Shown: positions 43,096 to 50,812 of the stretch, in pieces | How positions within the stretch are numbered: position 1 is the first letter of the stretch | Layout: the number at the start of each line of letters is the position of its first letter | DNA from: UBA5314 sp039679855 | GTDB taxonomy: Bacteria > Bacillota > Syntrophomonadia > Syntrophomonadales > Syntrophomonadaceae | DNA: 64,000 nt | Direction of reading: 5' to 3' | Assembly (NCBI GenBank): GCA_039679855.1 | Contig: JBDKUE010000005.1 | Location: 1 to 64,000 of the forward strand | Notes under the pieces: model-generated | The model's input: the letters and a program-made list of their open reading frames with translations, nothing else | The model's database searches: none | Told to the model about the DNA's origin: nothing | Made by a program: the position numbers and the translations under genes

Positions 43096-43902
43096 TTATG
43101 GTAAGAAAATACCTTCGGGGTCTACCTCCTTGTATAGAAGTTCCACTTCTTTGTAAGTCGGCGGTTTTGTTTCGCCGCTCACCCTTGAAATATTCAAATT
43201 GAACATACAGTTGCCTTTGACCTGTTCGGGAGTAAATCCGGGATGAACCGTATCCAGATACATGACTCCAGCTTCATCAAACCGGAATACTCCCATATTT
43301 GAGATGACTGTACAAGGTCCTCCCCGGAAGGCCTTGCCATACACATCCTTCTTATGTACAAATTCACCGCCAGGCCATTTGGGAATTCGCCAACCAGGCG
43401 AAGTAATGTAGCTGCAGCGTTCTACAAAGCGCCGCTTCTCCTGAACCATAATGAAAACGGTTCTTTTGGCCAACGAATTTATGTCTGAGTTCCCTCCACT
43501 GCCAGTAAGGCGCTTCCCGACCGGGGAGTAACTGCCCATAGCCGTAGTATTTACGTTGCCATACTGGTCTATTTCCGCACCGCTTAAGAAAGCCAAATCC
43601 ACTTTGCCCCGTTGCAGTTGCCCGAAGACATCAAATAAGCCGTTGGCGATCGAAGCCTGGTAGTGACAGCGGGCATCGCCTACTGAGGCAGGCAGATCAA
43701 TAGGGCGGCCGTCGATACTGCCAGCTTCATAAATACAGACTGCATTAGGCGCATTCGTTTTTTGTGCCAGCATAATGGCTAGCATAGGTAATCCGGTTCC
43801 CGCAAAAACGACCTCACCGTCATTAACTTCACGAGCAGCTGATACAGCAAGAAGATCGATTGGTTTGAATTCGCCCACTTTCGCGTATTCATTACGTGCC
43901 AT
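43096..43902 (-). CDS. Class I CoA-transferase beta subunit (butyrate operon)
   Basis: 268 aa GctB-type subunit. The catalytic Glu is present in CIYEAGSIDGRPIDLP, and AEIDQYGNVNTTAMG and GSGGNSDINSL are family motifs. The start codon overlaps the alpha-subunit stop by one base, and the ribosome site AGGGGG lies inside the alpha gene. Together the pair should exchange CoA between butyryl- or another acyl-CoA and acetate or a dicarboxylate. Confidence 0.92.
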   Translation of the reverse strand: MARNEYAKVGEFKPIDLLAVSAAREVNDGEVVFAGTGLPMLAIMLAQKTNAPNAVCIYEAGSIDGRPIDLPASVGDARCHYQASIANGLFDVFGQLQRGKVDLAFLSGAEIDQYGNVNTTAMGSYSPVGKRLTGSGGNSDINSLAKRTVFIMVQEKRRFVERCSYITSPGWRIPKWPGGEFVHKKDVYGKAFRGGPCTVISNMGVFRFDEAGVMYLDTVHPGFTPEQVKGNCMFNLNISRVSGETKPPTYKEVELLYKEVDPEGIFLP

Positions 43903-44876
43903 TATCTCGACCCCCTTTTCACTTTTTGGGAATAACCCAATGCGTCACTGGCTCGCAGGGTTTCTAATTTGCTCACTCCCAGTTTATTAAGGTATTCTTC
44001 ATGATCCTTCACACCAAATATCCACTCCGCCGCCCATTTGTCGAAGCCATCCTGAGTACGCGTTTTATTATAGAAATCTTTAATAAAGTCCCCATCTGCC
44101 TCATAACAACCGTAGCATCCAGTGGGATGAGCTCCCCACGGCAATTCCACGATATAGTCCACCAAATGGGGTGGGATCAAGTTGTGCTCTGGCTCGCGAC
44201 GTATGAATTCCTCCGGGACAATCTGCTCTGTAATCACGATCAATTTATCAGCTGCTTTCATGGCTTCTTCGTCACTGTATTTTTGACCTAAAACCCGTAC
44301 TGTACCTTCCGAGCCGACCATCTGGACATGGGCAATACACCAGTCGGGTTGTGCAGCTGGAACTAGCGCCACATCTGTTCCTGTAAAGTTTTCCGTATAC
44401 ATTTCATATTTCTTAGCGGGGATTTTGGAATTAGAACCATCCCGTAAACCGGCAGCGCCCAGCATATCATACTTGGGATTTAAAATATCCGAGCCCATCG
44501 CAGCATAAGTAGGCATAAAGGGTATTCCTTGCGCGCCTGCTATAAGCCGATATAGCATTTGCACGTGGCTGTAATCTTCAATGATCACTTCTCCTGCCTC
44601 AGCCTTACGTGATAGGTTACCTCCTATCTTGCCAAAAAGTTCATGTCCGCACCAAGTTGATTCCCATATTTTTACACACCCGGCTCCAATTAACATATCA
44701 TCATGGGTCCCGCCGTTTACCATCGCAAGATGTAAATCCTTTTTGCCCTGACGAATTAGTTCCATGATTGCCGCCATGGGGCGACGCCAAATGGTAAAAC
44801 CGCTGAAGGTTAGCATATCACCATTTTGAATCTTACTAACGGCTTCAGACAGACTTACTTTTTGTGGTTTGCTCAT
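43902..44876 (-). CDS. Class I CoA-transferase alpha subunit (butyrate operon)
   Basis: 324 aa GctA-type subunit of full family length. Features: MLTFSGFTIWRRPMAAI near the N-terminus, IEDYSHVQMLYRLIAGAQGIPFMP in the centre (16 conserved positions with the other alpha subunits of this window) and GSEGTVRVLGQKY. GGAGG precedes the ATG. It is separated from the acyl-CoA dehydrogenase gene by 128 bases containing a hairpin, so its expression may be tuned separately within the operon. Confidence 0.92.
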   Translation of the reverse strand: MSKPQKVSLSEAVSKIQNGDMLTFSGFTIWRRPMAAIMELIRQGKKDLHLAMVNGGTHDDMLIGAGCVKIWESTWCGHELFGKIGGNLSRKAEAGEVIIEDYSHVQMLYRLIAGAQGIPFMPTYAAMGSDILNPKYDMLGAAGLRDGSNSKIPAKKYEMYTENFTGTDVALVPAAQPDWCIAHVQMVGSEGTVRVLGQKYSDEEAMKAADKLIVITEQIVPEEFIRREPEHNLIPPHLVDYIVELPWGAHPTGCYGCYEADGDFIKDFYNKTRTQDGFDKWAAEWIFGVKDHEEYLNKLGVSKLETLRASDALGYSQKVKRGSR

Positions 44877-44961
44877 TATTGCTGTCCTCCTTCCCGTGTT
44901 AAAGCCATGATAACTTTCAGCCCGTTACTGGCTTTTCACCTGAACTATTTAAATGGGATTC

Positions 44962-44993
44962 AACCCCGGGACAGCAAATGGTGCCCCGGGGTT
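44962..44993. terminator. Intercistronic hairpin
   Basis: AACCCCGGG and CCCGGGGTT pair across 14 bases. The T-run lies on the plus side (no plus gene ends here). On the minus strand, the sense of the operon, no T-run follows, so it is better seen as an RNA-stabilising or attenuating hairpin between the dehydrogenase and CoA-transferase genes. Confidence 0.45.
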
Positions 44994-45004
44994 TTTCCTT
45001 ATTT

Positions 45005-46150
45005 TTACCTGCCGATGACTTCACGGCCAATAATCATTCTTTGAATTTGGTTGGAGCCCTCGTAGATCTGGGTGATCTTTACATCACGCATCATTCTCTC
45101 TACGGGGAACTCTTTGCAGTAACCATATCCGCCCATGAGCTGTACGCAATTGGTGGTTACTTCCATACTGGTGTCGGTCGCAAATTTCTTGGCCATAGAC
45201 GCTTCTTTGTTATGGGGGAGCTTATTGTCCTTTAACCATGCGGCACGATAAATTAATAGTTGGGCTGCATCCAAGGCAGTAGCCATGTCTGCAACCATGA
45301 ATTGAACACCCTGGTTGGCGGCCAGGGGTTTGCCAAACTGCTGGCGCTCTTTTATATACTGGGTAGTAAACTCCAGTGCGCCTTCTCCTATACCCAGCCC
45401 TTGAGCGGCAATAGTAATGCGCCCTCCGGCCAGGAGACCCATGGCTACAGCAAAGCCGTTATTAGCTTTACCCAGAATGTTTTCCTTGGGAACCTTTACG
45501 TCTTCGAAATACAACTCTACGGTGGATGAACCATTCATTCCCATCTTTTCTACCGGCTTGCTGAAAGTGAAACCCGGGGTGTCTTTCTCAATAACTAAAG
45601 CAGTAATGCCTTTGCCATTGCCCTGAGTGGGGTCTGTCTTTGTAAATGTACAATAGGTGGTAGCCATGGGACCATTGGTGATGAAAATCTTACTGCCGTT
45701 AACAATGTAATGGTCCCCTTTGTCTTCAGCCTTGCACTTGAGTGAACCTGCATCGGATCCCGCATTGGGTTCAGTCAATGCATAAGCTCCGATAATTTCA
45801 CCAGTCGCCAGGGCACGAAGGTACTTTTCCTTTATTTTCTTGCTGCCATACAGATAGGTGCTCATACATCCCAGCCCGGTATGCACGCTCATTACGACTG
45901 CCGTGGAGGCACATCTTTTGGCTATTTCCTCAATCATAATTGCAAAATCCAGGTAGGTGGCACCGGCACCGCCCCACTCTTCGGGAATGGGTAAGCCGCA
46001 CAAACCAAGGGCAGCCATTTTTTTAAAAGTTGCCATGGGAAACTGATGCTTTTCATCTGTTTCAGCAGCCAGTGGTTCAATTTCATTTTTAGCAAATTTG
46101 CGAATCATATCTCGCATCATTAAAGACTCTTCATTTAATTGAAAATGCAT
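45005..46150 (-). CDS. bcd: Butyryl-CoA-type acyl-CoA dehydrogenase
   Basis: 381 aa flavoprotein converting butyryl-CoA to crotonyl-CoA or the reverse. It has ALTEPNAGSDAGSLK, LMGGYGYCKEFPVERMMRD and the catalytic Glu in ITQIYEGSNQIQR. Operon position between crotonase and the CoA-transferase supports a C4 substrate. The start follows GAGGAG. It is distinct from the acyl-CoA dehydrogenase at 9632; the only etf genes in the window lie beside that copy, so both enzymes may use them. Confidence 0.93.
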   Translation of the reverse strand: MHFQLNEESLMMRDMIRKFAKNEIEPLAAETDEKHQFPMATFKKMAALGLCGLPIPEEWGGAGATYLDFAIMIEEIAKRCASTAVVMSVHTGLGCMSTYLYGSKKIKEKYLRALATGEIIGAYALTEPNAGSDAGSLKCKAEDKGDHYIVNGSKIFITNGPMATTYCTFTKTDPTQGNGKGITALVIEKDTPGFTFSKPVEKMGMNGSSTVELYFEDVKVPKENILGKANNGFAVAMGLLAGGRITIAAQGLGIGEGALEFTTQYIKERQQFGKPLAANQGVQFMVADMATALDAAQLLIYRAAWLKDNKLPHNKEASMAKKFATDTSMEVTTNCVQLMGGYGYCKEFPVERMMRDVKITQIYEGSNQIQRMIIGREVIGR

Positions 46151-46176
46151 AATTTCACTCCTCTGTATTCATTTCA

Positions 46177-46956
46177 CTATTTTCCTGTAAAATCTGCCTT
46201 TCTCTTCTCCATGAACGCCCGCATGCCTTCCTTCTGGTCGCTCGTGGCAAAGCAAAGTCCGAAAATATCCGCCTCAAAAGCCATAGCCCGGGTTATGTCC
46301 ATTTGCATACCGCTGTTTACCGCGTCTTTACAAAATCTCACCGACAACTGGCCACGAGCCACGATCCTTTGAGCTATTTTCAGGACCTGCTCTTGTAGTT
46401 GTTCGCTAGCCACTACCTGGTTGACCATTCCGATACGCAGCGCTTCCTGAGCATCGATAACATCTCCGGTGTAGAGCAGTTGCTTGGCCATGCCGCTGCC
46501 CACCAATCGTGGTAAACGCTGAGTCCCACCGAACCCAGGGGTTACACCTAAGCCCACTTCTGGTTGACCGAATTTGCTCTTATGTGAGCAGATGCGGAAA
46601 TCACAAGCCATGGCCAGTTCGCAACCGCCACCCAAACAAAAGCCATTAATGGAAGCAATGACTGGTTTGGGCATAGTTTCCATCAGGTTGGTGACCTCTC
46701 CGCCCAATTGGCCAAAAGCCCTGCCTTCTATGGCTGTCATCTCCACCATTGCGGTGATGTCTGCTCCGGCCACAAAAGCTTTGTCACCCGCGCCGGTAAT
46801 AATCAGAACATCCACTTCCGCACTATTGTGCACCTCTTCAACAGCCGCTTTAATATCTAGCAGTGTATCCTGGTTGAGAGCATTGAGCGCTTTGGGTCGG
46901 TTGATGGTAAGTGTGGCAATCCGCCCTTGTATATCCAGTAGAACATTTTTATACAT
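46177..46956 (-). CDS. crt: Enoyl-CoA hydratase (crotonase)
   Basis: 259 aa crotonase-fold enzyme hydrating crotonyl-CoA to 3-hydroxybutyryl-CoA. The oxyanion-hole and acid/base segments are visible: AFVAGADITAM, INGFCLGGGCELAMACD (first Glu) and FGQPEVGLGVTPGFGGTQRL (second Glu). All key residues are present. It lies 26 bases upstream of the dehydrogenase gene and 42 bases after hbd. Confidence 0.94.
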   Translation of the reverse strand: MYKNVLLDIQGRIATLTINRPKALNALNQDTLLDIKAAVEEVHNSAEVDVLIITGAGDKAFVAGADITAMVEMTAIEGRAFGQLGGEVTNLMETMPKPVIASINGFCLGGGCELAMACDFRICSHKSKFGQPEVGLGVTPGFGGTQRLPRLVGSGMAKQLLYTGDVIDAQEALRIGMVNQVVASEQLQEQVLKIAQRIVARGQLSVRFCKDAVNSGMQMDITRAMAFEADIFGLCFATSDQKEGMRAFMEKRKADFTGK

Positions 46957-46998
46957 GGATTCACCTTCTTCCTAGCATCGTTGGACCACTATGAAACC

Positions 46999-47850
46999 CT
47001 ATTTGTAGTCATAGATGCCCTTTCCAACTTTTCGCCCCAACCATCCAGCCTGAACATATTGCTTCAGCAACGGGGATGGGCGGTATTTGGGATCACCATA
47101 GCCGGTGTACATGACGTTGAGTATGGAAAGAACGGTGTCTAAACCGATAAGATCAGCCAATGCCAGAGGTCCCATGGGGTGGTTCATCCCCAGCACCATA
47201 ATGTCGTCGATATTCTTGGCAGGTGCAACGCCTTCGTAAAGCTCCCAGAGCGCTTCATTGATCATGACCTGTAAGACTCGGTTTGACACGAAACCCGGTA
47301 CATCGTTGCACCATACCGGAATCTTGCCCATCTTAATGGAAGCCGCTTCGATGTCAGCATAGCACTCATCAGTAGTAGCCAGACCGCGAATGATTTCCAC
47401 AAGCTTCATTACCGGGACCGGATTCATAAAATGCATGCCGATAACCTTATCAGGGCGTTTGGTGGTGGCAGCTATTTGAGTGATCGGCAGTGAAGACGTA
47501 TTGGTGGCCAGATAGGCATGCGGAGGAGCTATCTGATCCAATTGGCCAAAGACTTTGGCCTTGATATCGAAATTTTCAAGAATGGCTTCTATAACCAGAT
47601 CTGCCCCAGCAGCATCCTCCAGACTAATTGAAGGTTTTATCCGTCCCTGAATAGCGGCTTTTTCGTCAGCCGTCTTTTTGCCTTTACTTACATCTCTGGT
47701 CAGGTTCTTGTCTATTAAAGCCAGGCCCTTGTTGACCAGGTTCATATTTATATCCCATTGGAATACATCATAACCAGCCTGGGCCGCCACCTGGGTGATG
47801 CCGCCGCCCATCTGTCCGGCTCCTAATACCATGATTTTCTTAATTTCCAT
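46999..47850 (-). CDS. hbd: 3-hydroxybutyryl-CoA dehydrogenase
   Basis: 283 aa NAD-dependent dehydrogenase. The N-terminal Rossmann motif is VLGAGQMGGGITQVAAQAG. The catalytic region shows NTSSLPIT, IGMHFMNPVPVMKLVEII (His) and NDVPGFVSNRVL with the catalytic Asn in the following helix. The ATG at 47850 follows GGGGGA; the longer frame to 47895 overlaps thiolase and lacks family similarity. Confidence 0.95.
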   Translation of the reverse strand: MEIKKIMVLGAGQMGGGITQVAAQAGYDVFQWDINMNLVNKGLALIDKNLTRDVSKGKKTADEKAAIQGRIKPSISLEDAAGADLVIEAILENFDIKAKVFGQLDQIAPPHAYLATNTSSLPITQIAATTKRPDKVIGMHFMNPVPVMKLVEIIRGLATTDECYADIEAASIKMGKIPVWCNDVPGFVSNRVLQVMINEALWELYEGVAPAKNIDDIMVLGMNHPMGPLALADLIGLDTVLSILNVMYTGYGDPKYRPSPLLKQYVQAGWLGRKVGKGIYDYK

Positions 47851-47884
47851 TTGCAGTTCCCCCTTATCAACTTCAGATACTTTA

Positions 47885-49240
47885 TTACGGCTCAACCTTT
47901 ATCAACATGGCATCACCTTGAGCGTGACCGGAGCAAATTCCACATACCCCATAGCCACCGCCACGTTTCTTCAGCTCATAGCCCAAAGTCATCAGGATGC
48001 GTGATCCGCTGGCTCCGATGGGATGACCATAAGCAATAGCCGACCCGTTGACGTTAACTTTGGCCATCATATCCTCTTTACTCATCTTCAAAACGCCCAT
48101 ACAGCTAACCAATACGACAGCTGCGAATGCCTCGTTGGCTTCCACCAGTTTTATGTCAGCTGTAGTCAGGTTATTCTGATCCAGCACCTTCTTTATGGAA
48201 AGGCCAGGAACCGTCGGAATATCCTTGGTCTGCTGCGATACCTCTGCATAATCAACAATGGTGAAAAGGGGCTTTAAACCCAGCTCATCAGCCTTCTCAC
48301 GGCTCATTAACATTACCGCTGTCGCTCCATCATTGGTGCCAGGTGCATTGCCCGCAGTTACGTTCCCGGGACCGCCGGTTACCGGGCTCTTGTGATTAAA
48401 TACGGGTGGCAGTTTGGCAAGGGCTTCCATCGTTGTTCCAGGGCGAGGTCCTTCGTCTCGGCTCATGACATCTTTGCCCTTTTTTATTTCAACTGGAAAG
48501 ATTTCATCATCAAGGGAACCGTTGGCCATAGCTTCAACCGCCCGTGTCTGTGACAGATAGGCCCACCAATCGTGTTCTTCCCGGGTTATTCCGAATTCGT
48601 CTGAGACTTCCGAACCATGAATGGCCATGTGACGGTTATAGAAGGCATCCCAGAGACCGTCATAAACCATGAGATCTACTAATTTGCCATTGGGTATACC
48701 CATGCGGGCGCCGAATCTTTCATCTGGTAAGGCAAAGGGGCAGTTGCTCATGCTTTCCATACCCCCGGCTATAACGATTTCGGCACGGCCCACTTTAATT
48801 AATTGAACCCCCAGATCCACTGTCTTAAGACCCGAAGAGCAGACCTTGTTGACAGTTATAGATGGAACCGATTCAGGAAGGCCAGCTAAAATAGTAGCCT
48901 GACGACTGGGAACCTGTCCAACACCCGCCGGTACTACCTCACCCATATAGACATAGTCAATATCCTCGCCTTTAACCTTGCCCTCCACTCTTCTCATTAT
49001 TTCTTTAATAGCCAATGCCCCCAGTTGTGGAGCATCATATTCTTTGAGGCTGCCTCCCATTTTCCCAAACGGCGTTCTGGCCGCAGCTACGCATACAACC
49101 TCCCGCATTTTGGCGTAGACATTATCAATTTTTCGGCCCATACCTTTAAATTCTGCTTTTCTCTCTCCAAAACCGGTTACGGGAACCGTTTTGGGATAAT
49201 CAGCCCGTTTCATTTCTAATTTCTGTACATATTCCGGCAT
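47885..49240 (-). CDS. thl: Acetyl-CoA acetyltransferase (thiolase) with N-terminal extension
   Basis: 451 aa. The nucleophilic Cys lies in VNKVCSSGLKT, the His in YGHPIGASGSR and the second Cys in CGICSGHAQGDA, where most thiolases have C-x-GGGQG. It cleaves acetoacetyl-CoA to two acetyl-CoA or condenses them. The fold starts near residue 46 (REVVCVAAARTPFG), so there is an extra charged N-terminal segment of about 45 aa not found in standard 390-aa thiolases. The start is supported by GGGAGG. First gene of the butyrate operon. Confidence 0.93.
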   Translation of the reverse strand: MPEYVQKLEMKRADYPKTVPVTGFGERKAEFKGMGRKIDNVYAKMREVVCVAAARTPFGKMGGSLKEYDAPQLGALAIKEIMRRVEGKVKGEDIDYVYMGEVVPAGVGQVPSRQATILAGLPESVPSITVNKVCSSGLKTVDLGVQLIKVGRAEIVIAGGMESMSNCPFALPDERFGARMGIPNGKLVDLMVYDGLWDAFYNRHMAIHGSEVSDEFGITREEHDWWAYLSQTRAVEAMANGSLDDEIFPVEIKKGKDVMSRDEGPRPGTTMEALAKLPPVFNHKSPVTGGPGNVTAGNAPGTNDGATAVMLMSREKADELGLKPLFTIVDYAEVSQQTKDIPTVPGLSIKKVLDQNNLTTADIKLVEANEAFAAVVLVSCMGVLKMSKEDMMAKVNVNGSAIAYGHPIGASGSRILMTLGYELKKRGGGYGVCGICSGHAQGDAMLIKVEP

Positions 49241-49346
49241 TGTATAAATCCTCCCTTATAAAAATTTTTTCAACATTCCATGTTCTTATGGCCGATAATA
49301 ACGAGCATTCTCCCCCCCTTTCCTTGTTAAGAAAAATAACTTCCAC

Positions 49347-49395
49347 GATTGAAGCCTTTCGTGATAACGCGGCCTACTGATAGCTCGCTTCAATC
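49347..49395. promoter_or_regulatory. Inverted repeat upstream of thl
   Basis: GATTGAAGC (49347-49355) and GCTTCAATC (49387-49395), exact 9-bp arms, 107-155 bases before the thiolase start. The distance suits an activator site for the sigma-54 response regulator encoded nearby, but I find no convincing -24/-12 core between it and the gene. Confidence 0.45.
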
Positions 49396-49543
49396 TTGTA
49401 TCTTGTAAACACCCTATTAGACAAAATTGCCCCACCGGCAATTGATGCTGGTGGAGCTCATTGGCTCTCTCTACGTGCGAAATTGTATTTCAGGTTGTTG
49501 TAAATTTAGATTTCGGTTTTCAGCATTAATGTCTTCTTATTAC

Positions 49544-49681
49544 TTATGAAGGCACTGGAATTTTTTCCTTAAATTCTTTGTAATTGACCAGGCCACAACG
49601 GGGGCATTTGATTTCTAATATCTTACACTGTAAGTATTTGCCCAACAGTCGATTACATTGCTTACATCTGAATTCTTTCAT
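49544..49681 (-). CDS. Com-like zinc-ribbon mini-protein, copy 1
   Basis: 45 aa, ATG behind GGGGGG. CKQC (6-9) and CPRC (26-29) form a CxxC..CxxC zinc ribbon, and RLLGK..LEIKCPRCG is the pattern of Com-like proteins (named from phage Mu Com, a translational activator). Single-domain homologues are scattered in Clostridia chromosomes. RNA or DNA binding is presumed, not shown. Copy 1 is the best conserved with copy 2 (about 65 percent of positions by eye). Confidence 0.7.
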   Translation of the reverse strand: MKEFRCKQCNRLLGKYLQCKILEIKCPRCGLVNYKEFKEKIPVPS

Positions 49682-49857
49682 CGTAGTCCCCCCTAATTGG
49701 CGCAAGCTGATTGCATCAGTCTTATAGCACTCTAATATAAAAAAATGGCTCCACCAGCAAATGATCTGGTGGAGCTCGATGGCTCTCTACATGCGAGATT
49801 GTATTTTGGATGGTCCTAACTTCGGGTTTCGGTTTTCAGCATTTATTGTCTTCCAAA

Positions 49858-49998
49858 TTACTCATTAAGGCACCTGGATTTTCCCTTAAGGACTATGTAA
49901 TTAAGTTTGCCACAGCGGGGACATTTGATTTCTAATGTATTGCATTGTCGGTATTTGCCCAACAGTCGATTACATTGCTGGCATCTGAATTCTTGCAT
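49858..49998 (-). CDS. Com-like zinc-ribbon mini-protein, copy 2
   Basis: 46 aa, ATG behind GGGGGG. Same layout as copy 1: CQQC (6-9), LEIKCPRCG (CPRC at 26-29), with a different basic tail (VLKGKSRCLNE). The upstream sequence of each copy is also related, so each unit may be expressed separately. The hairpin at 49748-49777 follows the gene. Confidence 0.7.
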   Translation of the reverse strand: MQEFRCQQCNRLLGKYRQCNTLEIKCPRCGKLNYIVLKGKSRCLNE

Positions 49999-50144
49999 CG
50001 TATTCCCCCCTCAATTAACGGGACTCAATTGTATCAATCTTTCAGGACTCTATTTGAAAAAATCGCCCCACCAGCTATTGAATTTGGTGGAGCTCAAAGG
50101 CTCTCTACAAAAGATATTGCTTTTAGGTTTTTAAATGTTAGGTA

Positions 50145-50243
50145 TTACATGAAGGCCCTTGGTAATTCGGGCGGCCATACCGCAGTGACTTTTTTTATTT
50201 CTAAATGTTTTAGTTCATTGAACTCCCCTACAACTTCTTTCAT
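50145..50243 (-). pseudogene. Degenerate third Com-like copy
   Basis: A 32-codon frame MKEVVGEFNELKHLEIKK, equivalent in position to copies 1 and 2 and sharing the start and the LEIK segment, but all four zinc cysteines are gone and the middle is shortened. It is followed by the third copy of the unit hairpin (50065-50095). Best read as a decayed repeat unit. Confidence 0.5.
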
Positions 50244-50300
50244 TAGCCGTCAAAATAGTCTTATTTTCCCCCCTTCCTATCGATTCCGTGATAGTTTGAT

Positions 50301-50731
50301 AATTTCCACAAAATAGCATTAGCCATATTTATTACCCTAACTATTACTCATAATGCTTCTTAATTAGCAATTTACCATTTATAAATGCAAAAGATATGCC
50401 AAACATTTTCGCCCTTATTGATATGCAGGCGCTCCGATAATTGCGGCAAATTTATATTTATTTGCATATGCTCAATTAATAAAGGTGAACACTTTACACA
50501 TGTACACTGGACGTCAAGATTATGTACCTGGCTCAAGATTGAACTGGTTTTCTACAATCCTTAAATCCATAAACGTTGGCTGGCAATTACCGTAACTTGC
50601 TTCCCCAAACCGCAAACACTCCGTAAGCGCTGCTTAAACTGGCTTAAAGACTAATATTGTAATGGACCGGTCACAGGGAACAGGTCAACTGATATTGCCC
50701 ACTTCGCATAAGCTGCTGTTTTAAAATGACA
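50301..50731. other. Gene-free stretch
   Basis: No supported gene, RNA or repeat; AT-rich with scattered stops in all frames. Confidence 0.4.
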
Positions 50732-50764
50732 AAATGGGCTGTCTTAAAAATGAACAGCCCATTT
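50732..50764 (-). terminator. Terminator of the sigma-54 response regulator
   Basis: AAATGGGCTGT and ACAGCCCATTT pair across an 11-base loop. On the minus strand the stem ends in TTTTGTCATTTT. It lies 49 bases after the stop codon. Confidence 0.8.
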
Positions 50765-50812
50765 AAATACATGCCCATTACCCAAGGTTACCCTAATGAA
50801 AACCTAAAAGGC

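Larger units (their letters stand above)
49428..50300. repeat. Three tandem units: hairpin plus Com-like mini-gene
   Basis: Units of about 315 bp begin near 49428, 49747 and 50064. Each starts with a hairpin of the form CCACC(A/G)GC..(T)GGTGGAGCTC followed by GGCTCTCT, and carries a minus-strand mini-gene. Units 1 and 2 are close copies; unit 3 is degenerate. On the minus strand each hairpin lies downstream of its gene and acts as its terminator (the first is followed by AATTTTG). Confidence 0.75.

Noticed and set aside
49241..49430. Sigma-54 promoter of thl
   Set aside because: Several G-rich patches were checked, but none has GG and GC ten bases apart in a good context.
49428..50100. CRISPR-like repeats
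   Set aside because: Only three units of about 315 bp, each containing a gene; repeat length and spacing are wrong for CRISPR. No cas genes anywhere in the window.
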